A stretch of DNA of 43,237 nt from Moorena bouillonii PNG (lineage in GTDB: Bacteria > Cyanobacteriota > Cyanobacteriia > Cyanobacteriales > Coleofasciculaceae). Positions 9,790 to 17,793 of the stretch are shown here, one piece after another. The position numbers and the translations under genes are program-made. The notes beneath the pieces are model-generated. The model was not told the DNA's origin, did no database searches, and was given only the letters and a program-made list of their open reading frames with translations. Position 1 is the first letter of the stretch; every line of letters starts with the position of its first letter. The DNA lies in contig NZ_MKZS01000001.1 in the NCBI RefSeq assembly GCF_001942495.1, positions 8,219,422 to 8,262,658 on the forward strand, read 5' to 3'.

Positions 9790-10033
9790 AGTAGCAAACC
9801 CCACGGATAAATCCGGGGGCTTGTGAATCATTACCTGACCAGCCCAAGTCCCGTCAGGGACTACGTTATCACCAAGAGTTGAAGTTCCTACCTTGAAATG
9901 CGACGCTAGTTTCAAGCTCTAGAACCGGATTGTTAAACATCTTTATCAGGTTAAGGAAGTGCAATCTGGAAAGTACCGACTGATAACATTGGCGAAGCGA
10001 ACTTTACCCTAGCAATAGGAGAATACTCACATT
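9790..10033 (+). ncRNA. Candidate omega RNA (HEARO-type) of the IscB element
   Basis: The 240 bases before iscB have no reading frame but are rich in paired segments: CCCCACGGAT with ATCCGGGGG (9799-9819); AGTCCC (9847-9852) with GGGACT (9857-9862) around a GTCA loop; CTTGAAA (9892-9898) with TTTCAAG (9910-9916); and TTATCAG (9943-9949) with CTGATAA (9980-9986). In known IscB systems a structured guide RNA is transcribed from exactly this position, with its variable guide at the 5' end taken from DNA flanking the element. The 5' boundary given here is approximate, and the guide would come from just upstream of about 9795. Confidence 0.55.
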
Positions 10034-11308
10034 ATGCGAGTTTTTGTACTTGATAAAAACAAAAAACCTTTAGACCCATGCCAGCCTGCTAGAGCTAGAA
10101 TCTTGCTCAAACAAGGAAGGGCTAAGGTCTTTAGGAGATACCCGTTCACAATCATTATGCGCGATTTGGAGGAATTGGAATGTGTAACACATAATCATCA
10201 GATCAAACTTGACCCTGGTTCTCAAACGACAGGTTTAGCAATTATTCAAGAAAAGGTGGTTGTTTGGGGTGCGGAACTAACCCACAGAGGTCTTCAAATT
10301 CGAGATGGTTTAACCTCACGTAGAAAGTTGAGACGTTCTCGTAGAAACCGCAAAACTCGTTATCGACAGCCACGGTTTCTTAACCGTAAACGTCCTGATG
10401 GGTGGTTAGCTCCCAGTCTAATGTCGAGAGTCTATAATATTCTCACATGGGTAAAAAAACTTACTCGATTTTGTCCGATAACTGGCATTTCTCAGGAATT
10501 AGTTAGGTTCGATACTCAGAAGATGGAAAACCCTGAGATTTCTGGCACAGAGTATCAGCAGGGCACACTCTACGGATATGAAGTTAGAGAATATCTACTT
10601 TCCAAATGGAATCGTAAATGTGCTTACTGTGGTGTGACCGATACTCAACTAGAGGTCGAACACATCAAACCTAAATCAAAGGGCGGTTCTGACCGAGTAA
10701 GTAACCTAGCAATTGCTTGTAGGAAGTGCAATCAAATCAAAGGTAATCAGGAAATCGAACAGTTTTTATCTGGTAAACCTGATGTTCTAAAGCGTATTCT
10801 TTCTCAAGCCAAACGACCTTTAGTCGATGGGGCAGCCGTCAACTCAACTCGATGGAAGTTGTATAACGAATTAAAAGCCTTAGGTTTGCCGATTGAAACA
10901 GGGTCAGGTGGATTAACTAAGTACAATCGATGTCGGCAGAACCTTCCAAAAACACACTGGTTAGATGCCGCGAATGTTGGAGAAGTCGATACTTTGTACA
11001 TCGAAAGTTATCAGCCCTTGTTGATTTCAGCTAAAGGACATGGTACTCGTCAGATGTGCAGAACGAACAAGTTTGGCTTTCCCACTCGTTATGTACCAAG
11101 GTTTAAGTTTGTCAAAGGGTTTCAGACTGGAGATATTGCCAAAGCCGTTGTAACCAAAGGCAAGAAAATTGGAACCTACACAGGTAGAATAGCTACTCGA
11201 AAAACCGGTTCATTCAATATCTCCACTAAACACGAACTGGTTCAAGGAATTAGTCATAAATATTGCAGCATTGTACACCGGAAAGATGGATACTCTTATA
11301 GTTTCTAA
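10034..11308 (+). CDS. iscB: IscB-type RNA-guided HNH/RuvC endonuclease
   Basis: A 424-residue IscB, the transposon-encoded relative of Cas9 that uses an omega RNA to cut DNA. Order: N-terminal PLMP domain (MRVFVLDKNKKPLDPCQPAR); RuvC-I with KLDPGSQTTG (Asp60); an arginine-rich bridge helix (RRKLRRSRRNRKTRYRQPRF); RuvC-II with Glu155 in QELVRFDTQ; HNH with CAYCG, His210 in VEHIKPKSKGG and CRKCNQIKGN; RuvC-III with THWLDAANVG (His308, Asp311). All catalytic residues are present and the length is normal, so the nuclease looks intact. Upstream lies the structured candidate omega RNA; downstream a long inverted repeat closes the element. There is no transposase in the element, so it would need one in trans. 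Confidence 0.93.
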   Translation: MRVFVLDKNKKPLDPCQPARARILLKQGRAKVFRRYPFTIIMRDLEELECVTHNHQIKLDPGSQTTGLAIIQEKVVVWGAELTHRGLQIRDGLTSRRKLRRSRRNRKTRYRQPRFLNRKRPDGWLAPSLMSRVYNILTWVKKLTRFCPITGISQELVRFDTQKMENPEISGTEYQQGTLYGYEVREYLLSKWNRKCAYCGVTDTQLEVEHIKPKSKGGSDRVSNLAIACRKCNQIKGNQEIEQFLSGKPDVLKRILSQAKRPLVDGAAVNSTRWKLYNELKALGLPIETGSGGLTKYNRCRQNLPKTHWLDAANVGEVDTLYIESYQPLLISAKGHGTRQMCRTNKFGFPTRYVPRFKFVKGFQTGDIAKAVVTKGKKIGTYTGRIATRKTGSFNISTKHELVQGISHKYCSIVHRKDGYSYSF

Positions 11309-11340
11309 TTCAAAAGAATCTCTGTCAAGCTGCTGTTTAT

Positions 11341-11399
11341 GTAAGGGGAGCGACTCCTCCCCATGCATGAATGACAGGGGTTTCCGTCGCTCCCCTTAC
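11341..11399. terminator. Long hairpin closing the IscB element
   Basis: A perfect 14-bp inverted repeat, GTAAGGGGAGCGAC (11341-11354) and GTCGCTCCCCTTAC (11386-11399), with an inner CCCC/GGGG pairing. It lies 32 bp after the iscB stop. It may act as the right-end structure of the element and also stop transcription; there is no strong T-run directly after it. Confidence 0.6.
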
Positions 11400-11416
11400 C
11401 AACCCCTATTTTTTTG

Positions 11417-11671
11417 ATGAAGATATCCAACTTAGATAACCAAACTATTGATCGCATTGTTGAAATGGCTTGGGAGGATAGAACACCATTTGAGGCAATT
11501 GAGGTTCAGTTTGGTCTCCAAGAGAAACACGTAATTCAATTAATGCGACGTTCCATGACTACTTCAAGCTTCAAGATGTGGCGTAAGAGAGTCACTGCAC
11601 GTAACACCAAGCATCTCCGAAAAAGAGATTTTACCGCAGGTCGATTCAAGTCAAACAACCAAAAGAATTAA
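11417..11671 (+). CDS. DUF2805 / TIGR03643 family small basic protein
   Basis: An 84-residue protein from ATG 11417; a TTG three bases earlier is unlikely to be the start. The core IVEMAWEDRTPFEAIEVQFG, then VIQLMRRSMTTSSFKMWRKR and ARNTKH, is the conserved TIGR03643 signature. The family has a helix-turn-helix-like look with a basic C-terminal half (RKRVTARNTKHLRKRDF), and its biochemical role is not established. The IscB element ends only about 17 bp before this start codon, so the native promoter has been displaced and expression may now depend on the element. Confidence 0.85.
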   Translation: MKISNLDNQTIDRIVEMAWEDRTPFEAIEVQFGLQEKHVIQLMRRSMTTSSFKMWRKRVTARNTKHLRKRDFTAGRFKSNNQKN

Positions 11672-11829
11672 GTTAACAACACTATACGGATTTCACTACC
11701 TAAATTACCGTGTCAAGTCCTAGCAATTTATATGAAAAACAATTAACATAACTTATAAATGCATAAATATTATACAATAAATAGTAATTCAGCCATGAAA
11801 TATTCCGAGCAACTATCTCTATAACTGAG

Positions 11830-11954
11830 ATCTTGCACCATTGTCATTAATCGTAGGGTGGGCAGTGCCTACCAACGCGCTTTGCAAGCTTCATTATCTG
11901 TCTGATGCACTGCCCACCCTACATGAACCAAGCTTCTTGAGAATGGTGCAAGAT
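11830..11954. repeat. Nested palindromic repeat of the GTAGGGTGGGCA family
   Basis: Outer arms ATCTTGCACCATT (11830-11842) and AATGGTGCAAGAT (11942-11954) enclose inner arms GTAGGGTGGGCAGTGC (11853-11868) and GCACTGCCCACCCTAC (11907-11922). Both pairs are perfect. The structure is that of a MITE or dispersed palindrome, and it sits right before the MarC fragment. The rest of the 11672-11974 gap is AT-rich with no gene. Confidence 0.75.
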
Positions 11955-11974
11955 GTGAGTATAACAAGAATTCA

Positions 11975-12151
11975 ATGTTAGGGATAATACTTTATCTGTG
12001 TTTGGTCTGGGGTGAACTACTGGTCAATGTTTTTGATCAAAGTGGAATCCGCGTTCTGAGTCAAGTATTAGGCTTTTTCATTTTGGCTATTTCCATCCAA
12101 CTGTTGGCTGATGGTATTTTCGCCTTACTACAAGAATCAGGGTTAATTTGA
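11975..12151 (+). pseudogene. MarC-family membrane protein C-terminal fragment
   Basis: ATG 11975 to TGA 12149-12151 encodes 58 residues beginning MLGIILYLCLVWG and ending IQLLADGIFALLQESGLI. The segment SQVLGFFILAISIQLLADGI matches the last membrane helices of MarC-family proteins, which normally have about 200 residues. The first two thirds of the gene are not upstream; a palindromic repeat lies there instead. The fragment is most likely a deletion remnant, although a translated one- or two-helix peptide is possible. Confidence 0.5.
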
Positions 12152-12238
12152 ACAAGGATTAGCAGCTAATCCTCCAGAAGTTCAAAACCAAGTTTACTAA
12201 TCAATTAATTTAAATTAGTCACATTTTGAGATATTCCC

Positions 12239-12895
12239 ATGGAACTACATCAGATTGAAACTAATCTCAATAGCCCTAATCCTCAAAATCGGATGAAAGC
12301 CATTACCGAATTAAGGCACTATGAACCTGGTTTGGTTGTCCCCCTACTCAAGGGAAGGATGTATGACCAAGAATTTCTAATTCGTTCCTTTGTTGCTATG
12401 GGTTTGGGGTATAAGCAAACAGAGGAAGCCTTTGGGTTATTACTGGATTTAATCGAACATGATAAAGATTATAATGTCAGAGCTGAAGCAGCTAATTCTT
12501 TAGCTAAATATGGTGAGCGGGCAATTCCCCATCTCGTATACCTATTCCAACAAGACTCTAATTGGTTGGTAAGGCAAAGTATTCTTGCTGCAATCGAAGT
12601 AACTGAACATCCAGAAATATTTTTAAAGCTCTGTATTTCGGGACTTAAAGGGAACGATATCACAGTTCAGGAATCAGCGATCGCTAATTTAGGGCAATTA
12701 GCAAAAACACCTCAAGCATCTTCAGCTTTAGAGGTTCTTCTTGAAGCAGCTAACTCCTCTATAGATGCAATTCGTGCGCAAGTAGCCATAACTTTGAGAC
12801 ATTTTGATGACCCAAGAGCCCAAAATGCTCTGATGAAGCTGCGACAAGATTCTGATTATCGAGTTGTCGGTGCAACATTAGAGGGACTTCTCTAG
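12239..12895 (+). CDS. HEAT-repeat protein (PBS lyase-like repeats)
   Basis: A 218-residue soluble protein made of about six HEAT-like helical pairs, with recurring units such as IRSFVAMGLGYKQTEEAFGL, VRAEAANSLAKYGERAIPHL and IRAQVAITLRHFDDPRAQNA. Related cyanobacterial repeats occur in phycobilin lyases (CpcE/F) and NblB, but the family also contains many scaffold proteins with no lyase role. No catalytic signature is visible, so the name is left general. ATG 12239 starts the conserved region. No close operon partner; the next gene is on the other strand. Confidence 0.8.
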   Translation: MELHQIETNLNSPNPQNRMKAITELRHYEPGLVVPLLKGRMYDQEFLIRSFVAMGLGYKQTEEAFGLLLDLIEHDKDYNVRAEAANSLAKYGERAIPHLVYLFQQDSNWLVRQSILAAIEVTEHPEIFLKLCISGLKGNDITVQESAIANLGQLAKTPQASSALEVLLEAANSSIDAIRAQVAITLRHFDDPRAQNALMKLRQDSDYRVVGATLEGLL

Positions 12896-12903
12896 ATTTC
12901 TTC

Positions 12904-13027
12904 ACGGGGTAACAAGCCAATTGAAAGTCATACAGGGGTTAGGTTTTAGGGGTTAGGGGTTAGGGAACATTCCCTACACCTTTCACCCCACACCCAGTAA
13001 GGCTTTTAAGCTTGTTTGTCACCCCGT
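12904..13027. repeat. MITE-like element with GTTAGGG-rich centre
   Basis: Imperfect terminal inverted repeats ACGGGGTAACAAGC (12904-12917) and GCTTGTTTGTCACCCCGT (13010-13027) surround a short run of GGGGTTAGG units (about 12939-12965). Confidence 0.4.
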
Positions 13028-13084
13028 CAGGTCTCGACCCTACAGCATCATAGTGTTTAGTTGCGTAAGTCCTGAGAATCTTGC

Positions 13085-13432
13085 TCAGGTCTGCTGCTGT
13101 TGCAAATTGCCATGAATGGCTAGCCAAATGCAGGGTGGCTCAGCACTGGTATATTCCACTCGATGCTTTTGATGAGCTTTTATAAATAGATAATCCCCTG
13201 CTTTGAGCTTGACACTGGAACCGTCAAGGTAGCTAAGGGTTGCTTGCCCTTGTAACAGGATTACCCATTCGTCTTGGTCTTGGTCATACCACTCTCCGGT
13301 TGGTGTGGTTTGTCCAGTGGAGATGATGCGCTCGATTAATAGGTTATCGGTAGATATCAACGGTTCAAACAGTTCTTCGGTAGGAAGTTCAGGAGGTAAA
13401 TTGAAAATGTTAGCTATCTCTTCAGTGTTCAT
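13085..13432 (-). CDS. Cupin-domain protein
   Basis: A 115-residue single-domain cupin. The central barrel shows GEWYDQDQDEWVILLQGQAT, then LKAGDYLFIKAHQKHRVEYT, corresponding to cupin motifs 1 and 2, with acidic residues and His where metal ligands are expected. Such small cupins may bind a metal and act on or sense small molecules; the substrate is unknown. Its start lies 8 bp after the stop of the EEP-family hydrolase, so the two genes are probably co-transcribed from the minus strand. Confidence 0.82.
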   Translation of the reverse strand: MNTEEIANIFNLPPELPTEELFEPLISTDNLLIERIISTGQTTPTGEWYDQDQDEWVILLQGQATLSYLDGSSVKLKAGDYLFIKAHQKHRVEYTSAEPPCIWLAIHGNLQQQQT

Positions 13433-13440
13433 ACATCACC

Positions 13441-14427
13441 TTATGAATCAAGTTCAATGGAGACAACCACCTGTCCGTGATCAGATTGCCAAGTCTCAAT
13501 TTTCTCGTCACTCAAAGTTTCGTCGATTAGATGATCATTGAAAAGGGAGACATACCCAACTCTGCCAATACGTTTGGGATTTTGAACCACGAATTCCTGA
13601 CTGACCAAGATGTGATCTAGGCTCTCGTGGTGGCCATTATGGATGTGGGTGTAGTAGAAGTCACCATAGTTTTGTCGAGCTTGAATGTCTTTGACGTAAT
13701 ACAACAACACATCCCAGATCATCTGCTTTTGCTGAAACCAGAGTTTTCTCAAAGGGGGCTCTCCAGAAACGATTTGAGAAGTTATAGCCACACCACTATC
13801 ATTGACATCACCCATCACTATTACCGGATGATCCCTGTGCTGTAGCTTATCCATCAAAATTACCCGCAAAGCTGTTGCTTCAGCTGCTCGGAGGATTAGA
13901 GATCTCGCTTGTCCTTTGGCTTGTTCAATTGGGTCATTGCGGTCTACTCCATCTGGGATGATCGGACGCTTGGACTTGAGGTGAATTACAAAAACTGTAC
14001 AATCAATCGTGTCACTCAGCTTGAGATGTGCTTCTAACACTGGTCGAGAAAAACGCTTGAGTGGGATGTCTGTTCCCTGGATATCCAGGCATGCCGTAGT
14101 GGGAAAATCTTTGATGACGTTGTATTCAAGCACTGGAAACCTGGAGGTCAGGGCAACAACTGGACTTTTACCGGTAGGCTTTGCGAACACAGTGGTGGCA
14201 TTATCATAAATTTGGCTCTGAGCCAGTGCTTGTTGGAGAGCTTCTTGATGAAATACCTCTTGAAAGCCAACAATGTCAGCTTTCATCTTCTTCAGTTGTT
14301 CAGCGATCCAGGTGGTCTTAAGAGCGTATTCTGTTTGGGTATATATCTTCTTTCTATAGTATAGGACATCTGGTAGCACTAAGTTGCATAGGTTAAAGGT
14401 TCCAACTTTGAAACGGTTTCGATGCAT
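13441..14427 (-). CDS. Endonuclease/exonuclease/phosphatase (EEP) family protein
   Basis: A 328-residue member of the EEP superfamily of metal-dependent phosphodiesterases. Visible motifs: an early Asn in GTFNLCNL, the metal-binding Glu in IVGFQEVF, VFVIHLKSKRP, GDVNDSG (Asp/Asn catalytic pair) and the C-terminal SDHGQVVVS. No signal peptide is seen, so a cytoplasmic role in nucleic acid, sugar-phosphate or lipid phosphate hydrolysis is possible; the family does not allow a substrate call. It is the first gene of a probable two-gene operon with the cupin. Confidence 0.85.
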   Translation of the reverse strand: MHRNRFKVGTFNLCNLVLPDVLYYRKKIYTQTEYALKTTWIAEQLKKMKADIVGFQEVFHQEALQQALAQSQIYDNATTVFAKPTGKSPVVALTSRFPVLEYNVIKDFPTTACLDIQGTDIPLKRFSRPVLEAHLKLSDTIDCTVFVIHLKSKRPIIPDGVDRNDPIEQAKGQARSLILRAAEATALRVILMDKLQHRDHPVIVMGDVNDSGVAITSQIVSGEPPLRKLWFQQKQMIWDVLLYYVKDIQARQNYGDFYYTHIHNGHHESLDHILVSQEFVVQNPKRIGRVGYVSLFNDHLIDETLSDEKIETWQSDHGQVVVSIELDS

Positions 14428-14728
14428 GATTCTTATTTGTGTTGAGAGCTATTCCTCCAGCTTGGCATTTCCCCATCTAAAGATGCGGGGATTCTCTGTT
14501 CTTGGAGTTGCTCTAACCTCGCAGGCTTAGGCCATTTGTAACAACTTCAACCAAGGGCTTAGATCATGTCAGGATAATTACCCTTAATCAAAATTTCCCC
14601 CATCTCCCGATCTCCCGATCTCCCCATCTCCCCATCTCCCCATCTCCCGATCTCCCCATCTCCCGATCTCCCCACACCTCCGTTCTTTGTTACAAATATG
14701 AGATGCACCCGTTGGACAAGCTTAAATC
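14428..14728. repeat. Intergenic hairpin and CATCTCCC array
   Basis: A short hairpin, CCCCATC with GAT-GC-GGGG (14471-14490), resembles an IS-end structure. It is followed by an array of about nine units of CATCTCCC or GATCTCCC at 14600-14673. No gene is supported. Confidence 0.6.
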
Positions 14729-16240
14729 CTATAACCAACACTCCTCAAGGTGAGAGAATAAATTAACTCTCATCCTCCAAATCGATAATACTCCCAAATT
14801 CATGCCATCACGACCAACCAGAGTTGGTAGGTGACCCACTGGAGCCCAGATTACGGAAAATGTCAGGTCTTCATAATTTCTCCATCGTCTTCTGAGGTGC
14901 AATCCTTTCCGCTCTCGCCATCCCACACGATGACCAAATTGTTGATAAAGCTGAGTTTGATAGGCTAATAGGTTAGGGAAATAATTACTGCGGGAAATAC
15001 TGTTGGGGTTGTAATAGGAACTTAAAACATACAAGCTTCGGTTGAATTCTAGTTTATCAACGTTATTATCGTCACTATCAAGTTTTCCCCCAAGCTTCTC
15101 CCAAATTTCTTTTTGCAAACTGAAGCCGAATTGCCCACTGCTATACTTTAGCCAAAGCCGCTCAATGGTGTGTAGATCGGTGCAAGGAAAATTCTTGATT
15201 GACTCAGGGTCGATATTGTTGTCTTCTTCTCGATCAACTGCTTTGACCATGAGAGCAAACGTTTCCTGATCGGCTTCTTTCCATTTACCGGCTCTTAGTA
15301 AATTTCGCAAGTTAGAGTAGTCTATGCCTTGATCAGAAATGAGTTGGTCAGGTTGGTGTAGGTCAACAGTTATCCCCAACTCTTGGTTTTTTTGATTTAA
15401 GGTATATTGAACAATGTCAGGAATCTTACCATACCGTTCATAGTTTTCCACAATTTTGCGATACTTGGCTTCGATTTTGCGATACTCACTATCGGGATCA
15501 TGGTTGGGGTCTTGATTCATTAAAATAGTCAGTAAAATATCCAACCCGTTATTATCAAGAAACAGAGCTGGCTCGATCTCGGGCTTAATAGTCTGGACTT
15601 TTTCGGTGGCATAGTTATGTAATTCACGAACATAGATTAAGCCAGCCCCATCTCGGTCTGCTGCACCAGTTTCAATGCCTTCGACTAAGTACTGGGTGTA
15701 AAGGGAACAATCAGCTGGTTCCTGTTTACAAGAGGTTTGTGTAGTTGTGGAGGAGGTGAGAACCGCTCGCCCTGGAGCACTGAGTTCTTCCTTGAGATTG
15801 ACACTCACAGGTTCTGTCAGCCAACCGTCAGCTGAAGCACTATAGTAATCACACTCAAGAATTACTATTTGTTGCTGAGCATCACTACGACTCAATTGCT
15901 GGTGTAACAAAGAAGCGGGTAATGCAGTACCTTCAAGGTTATCTTTAGTCGTGATGCTAGTTGTTAAATACAGTTTACCATCCTGATTAATAATTCCTTG
16001 GCCAGAGAAAAAAACTAGGGCTAAGTCATTGACACCACATTGGTCAAATACGTTTTTAATTGCTTCTTTTAGGGTTTCTAAATTGGGATTTATCAGCAAC
16101 TCTACCCGAGTAAAATCCCCTAGGGTTTTCTCTTGCAAAACTCGCTGCATTGCTGCCACATCATGGGAGGCAGCTTGATGGGTAGTTAAACCTTCGGCAT
16201 ACTGATCAACCCCGATCAGCAGTGCTACTTTCTTAGCCAT
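14729..16240 (-). CDS. Caspase-fold pseudoprotease - GUN4 fusion
   Basis: A 503-residue fusion. Residues about 1-260 form a caspase p20-like (C14, orthocaspase-type) domain: VALLIGVDQYAEG, LVFFSGQGIINQDGKLYL, VILECDYYSA, GRAVLTSSTTTQTS and YLVEGIETGAADRDGAG. In active relatives the motifs are FSGHG and DCCYSG or DSCHSG; here Gln81 replaces the catalytic His and Asp131 falls at the catalytic Cys, so proteolysis is unlikely. After a linker, residues about 318-480 form a GUN4 domain (LRNLLRAGKWKEADQETF, FPCTDLHTIERLWLKYSSGQ, GFSLQKEIWEKLGG, FGHRVGWRER, GHLPTLVG), with a longer insertion than usual near 400-430. GUN4 binds porphyrins. The fusion may be a tetrapyrrole-responsive scaffold; that is inference. 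Confidence 0.88.
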   Translation of the reverse strand: MAKKVALLIGVDQYAEGLTTHQAASHDVAAMQRVLQEKTLGDFTRVELLINPNLETLKEAIKNVFDQCGVNDLALVFFSGQGIINQDGKLYLTTSITTKDNLEGTALPASLLHQQLSRSDAQQQIVILECDYYSASADGWLTEPVSVNLKEELSAPGRAVLTSSTTTQTSCKQEPADCSLYTQYLVEGIETGAADRDGAGLIYVRELHNYATEKVQTIKPEIEPALFLDNNGLDILLTILMNQDPNHDPDSEYRKIEAKYRKIVENYERYGKIPDIVQYTLNQKNQELGITVDLHQPDQLISDQGIDYSNLRNLLRAGKWKEADQETFALMVKAVDREEDNNIDPESIKNFPCTDLHTIERLWLKYSSGQFGFSLQKEIWEKLGGKLDSDDNNVDKLEFNRSLYVLSSYYNPNSISRSNYFPNLLAYQTQLYQQFGHRVGWRERKGLHLRRRWRNYEDLTFSVIWAPVGHLPTLVGRDGMNLGVLSIWRMRVNLFSHLEECWL

Positions 16241-16322
16241 TTACTTTTTTACTAATGCCATCTCTTATCTTCTTATAGCATTTCTAAAATAGGTTACGTA
16301 CAAAAGTTTTTGATTTTCGGCA

Positions 16323-16356
16323 ATAGGGAATAGGGAATAGGGAATAGGGAATAGGT
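16323..16356 (+). repeat. GGGAATA heptamer array with conserved tail
   Basis: About five GGGAATA units, followed by a tail ending ATCCTGTGTACCTCATA (about 16361-16377) that also occurs after the arrays near 6914, 19523 and 35775. Confidence 0.8.
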
Positions 16357-16433
16357 AAAAAATCCTGTGTACCTCATAAAGAGGAGAACTGCTATATAAT
16401 AATTAAGGACTGATTAGATTTTCATATTGTTCC

Positions 16434-16514
16434 GACTCCCGACTCCCGACTCCCGACTCCCGACTCCCGACTCCCGACTCCCGACTCCCGACTCCCGACT
16501 CCCGACTCCCGACT
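16434..16514 (-). repeat. GACTCCC heptamer array
   Basis: Eleven and a half almost perfect GACTCCC units (GGGAGTC on the minus strand), ending two bases before the stop codon of the phosphodiester glycosidase gene. Confidence 0.9.
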
Positions 16515-16516
16515 AG

Positions 16517-17449
16517 TCACGGGTCTTGGTTAACCATTAGAATCGATTTAATTTTTCGTTTGATTCGATTTCCGTTTTTGTCCACTCTGCCATAAATGGT
16601 TTTGCCGTTATAATAAAGAGCGGAGGAGCTTCCTCCATCTAGATTCATGGCTTTTTCAACCCCGGCAATTTTCAGGAAGGTAGCTAGGGCTCTGAAGGAC
16701 ATACCGGAATTTCTGGGAGCTTCTGATTTTTGAGCCACCATTACTAACAAAATGCTGCCATCAGGAGTAATACCGACTGCACTTCTAGCATTGGGTCGGC
16801 TGCTCCCTAGGGCATCTCGTATGACTTTCCGATTTTCTACAGCTACAAAACCTTCGGTTACTGATGTAATTTGTGGAACCAGCAACGGACCACTGCCTAG
16901 GGCATCTAATAATTGACAACCGGGGGGGGTCGGTTCACTGTGTAGGGTGATATCATAGCGGACTGTTGACCCACAACGGTATCGCCGAAATTCTGATCGA
17001 TTGAGAATTTTCTCCATGTAGGGCTGTAAGTTGGGATTTTGGATCAGCCCCTGGTTGTCACGGGGATCTGCTACTAGTTGCCCTTGCTTGATTACAATCG
17101 AGGTGGTCTTCTGATTTTTTGGGTCAAAAAAACCGCCGTTGATGGCAGCTACAGCTTGGTGCTTTTGGGCTAAATCTTCTAAGGTGATTAACTGTTCCGA
17201 TATGGCGGGAGTAACGGAAAATCCACTTTCAGCTGGAATTAATAAGGTGTGAACCACACTAAAGTCTAGAGGATGGGATTGGTATTTGATCTGTTTCTGG
17301 GGTGGCGAAACATCTGAAGAAAGGGCATCGGGTGGCTGGTGATCCTGGATAGATAACCACGCAACCGCTAAACCTATGGCAATCAAGCTCAGCCCAAGGA
17401 TTTTTCTCACGTTATTTTTGCTAAAGTAGTCAACCGGATTTGACATCAT
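16517..17449 (-). CDS. Phosphodiester glycosidase (NAGPA/DUF2233) family protein
   Basis: About 310 residues from the ATG pair at 17449/17446. The frame is open further upstream, but that part overlaps the VOC gene and lacks family similarity. An N-terminal membrane segment (ILGLSLIAIGLAVAWLSI) suggests export with a periplasmic or anchored catalytic domain. Family motifs: VAAINGGFFDPKNQKTTSIV, ALGSGPLLVP, RPNARSAVGITPDGSILLVM and AMNLDGGSSSALYYNG. Members cleave phosphodiester-linked sugars, as in the human uncovering enzyme; bacterial members are thought to act on envelope or exopolysaccharide material. Its start overlaps the last codons of the VOC gene, implying coupled translation before that gene was disrupted. 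Confidence 0.87.
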   Translation of the reverse strand: MMSNPVDYFSKNNVRKILGLSLIAIGLAVAWLSIQDHQPPDALSSDVSPPQKQIKYQSHPLDFSVVHTLLIPAESGFSVTPAISEQLITLEDLAQKHQAVAAINGGFFDPKNQKTTSIVIKQGQLVADPRDNQGLIQNPNLQPYMEKILNRSEFRRYRCGSTVRYDITLHSEPTPPGCQLLDALGSGPLLVPQITSVTEGFVAVENRKVIRDALGSSRPNARSAVGITPDGSILLVMVAQKSEAPRNSGMSFRALATFLKIAGVEKAMNLDGGSSSALYYNGKTIYGRVDKNGNRIKRKIKSILMVNQDP

Positions 17450-17708
17450 AAAGCATAATCCGATGACCATCGTAATCGCAGAATGCTTGTTCAGTGAAAT
17501 TGAGGTTTGGTGGTCTAGTAAAGTAATTGGGCTCAATGGTGTCAAGTCCCAGTTCACGGATTTTCTCAATGGTTAGGGTGAGGTCTTTTACTCTGACCAC
17601 CAGTGCTAGAGGATAGGGAGTGGTAGGGGTGGGTAATTCAATTCCCTTGGCTTCGGTCAGGGCCAGGGCTCTAGGTTCGTCTTCTGTACTGAGTGATGCA
17701 AATTTGAG
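17430..17708 (-). pseudogene. VOC-family protein, C-terminal half (gene split by TnpB element)
   Basis: The last 92 codons of a glyoxalase/bleomycin-resistance (VOC) gene: LKFASLSTEDEPRALALTEA through FCDYDGHRIMLYDVKSG. Joined to the 68 codons at 19279-19482, the frame is restored exactly as FPKTAQ-LKFASL, giving a 160-residue VOC protein. The downstream phosphodiester glycosidase start lies inside its final codons. A TTG at 17714 could allow translation of this half, but half a VOC module would lack a complete metal site. Confidence 0.8.
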
Positions 17709-17793
17709 CTTCAAGGCGGCAGCCCCGCGCTGTACCCGATAGGGTCAGCGTCGGGAAGGATAGCCTGGTGATGGAGTGAAACGGAGTCACCAA

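Noticed and set aside
17450-17569. Extended N-terminus of the phosphodiester glycosidase
   Set aside because: The extra 40 residues overlap the VOC coding sequence in another frame and lack family similarity; the ATG pair at 17449/17446 precedes the membrane segment.
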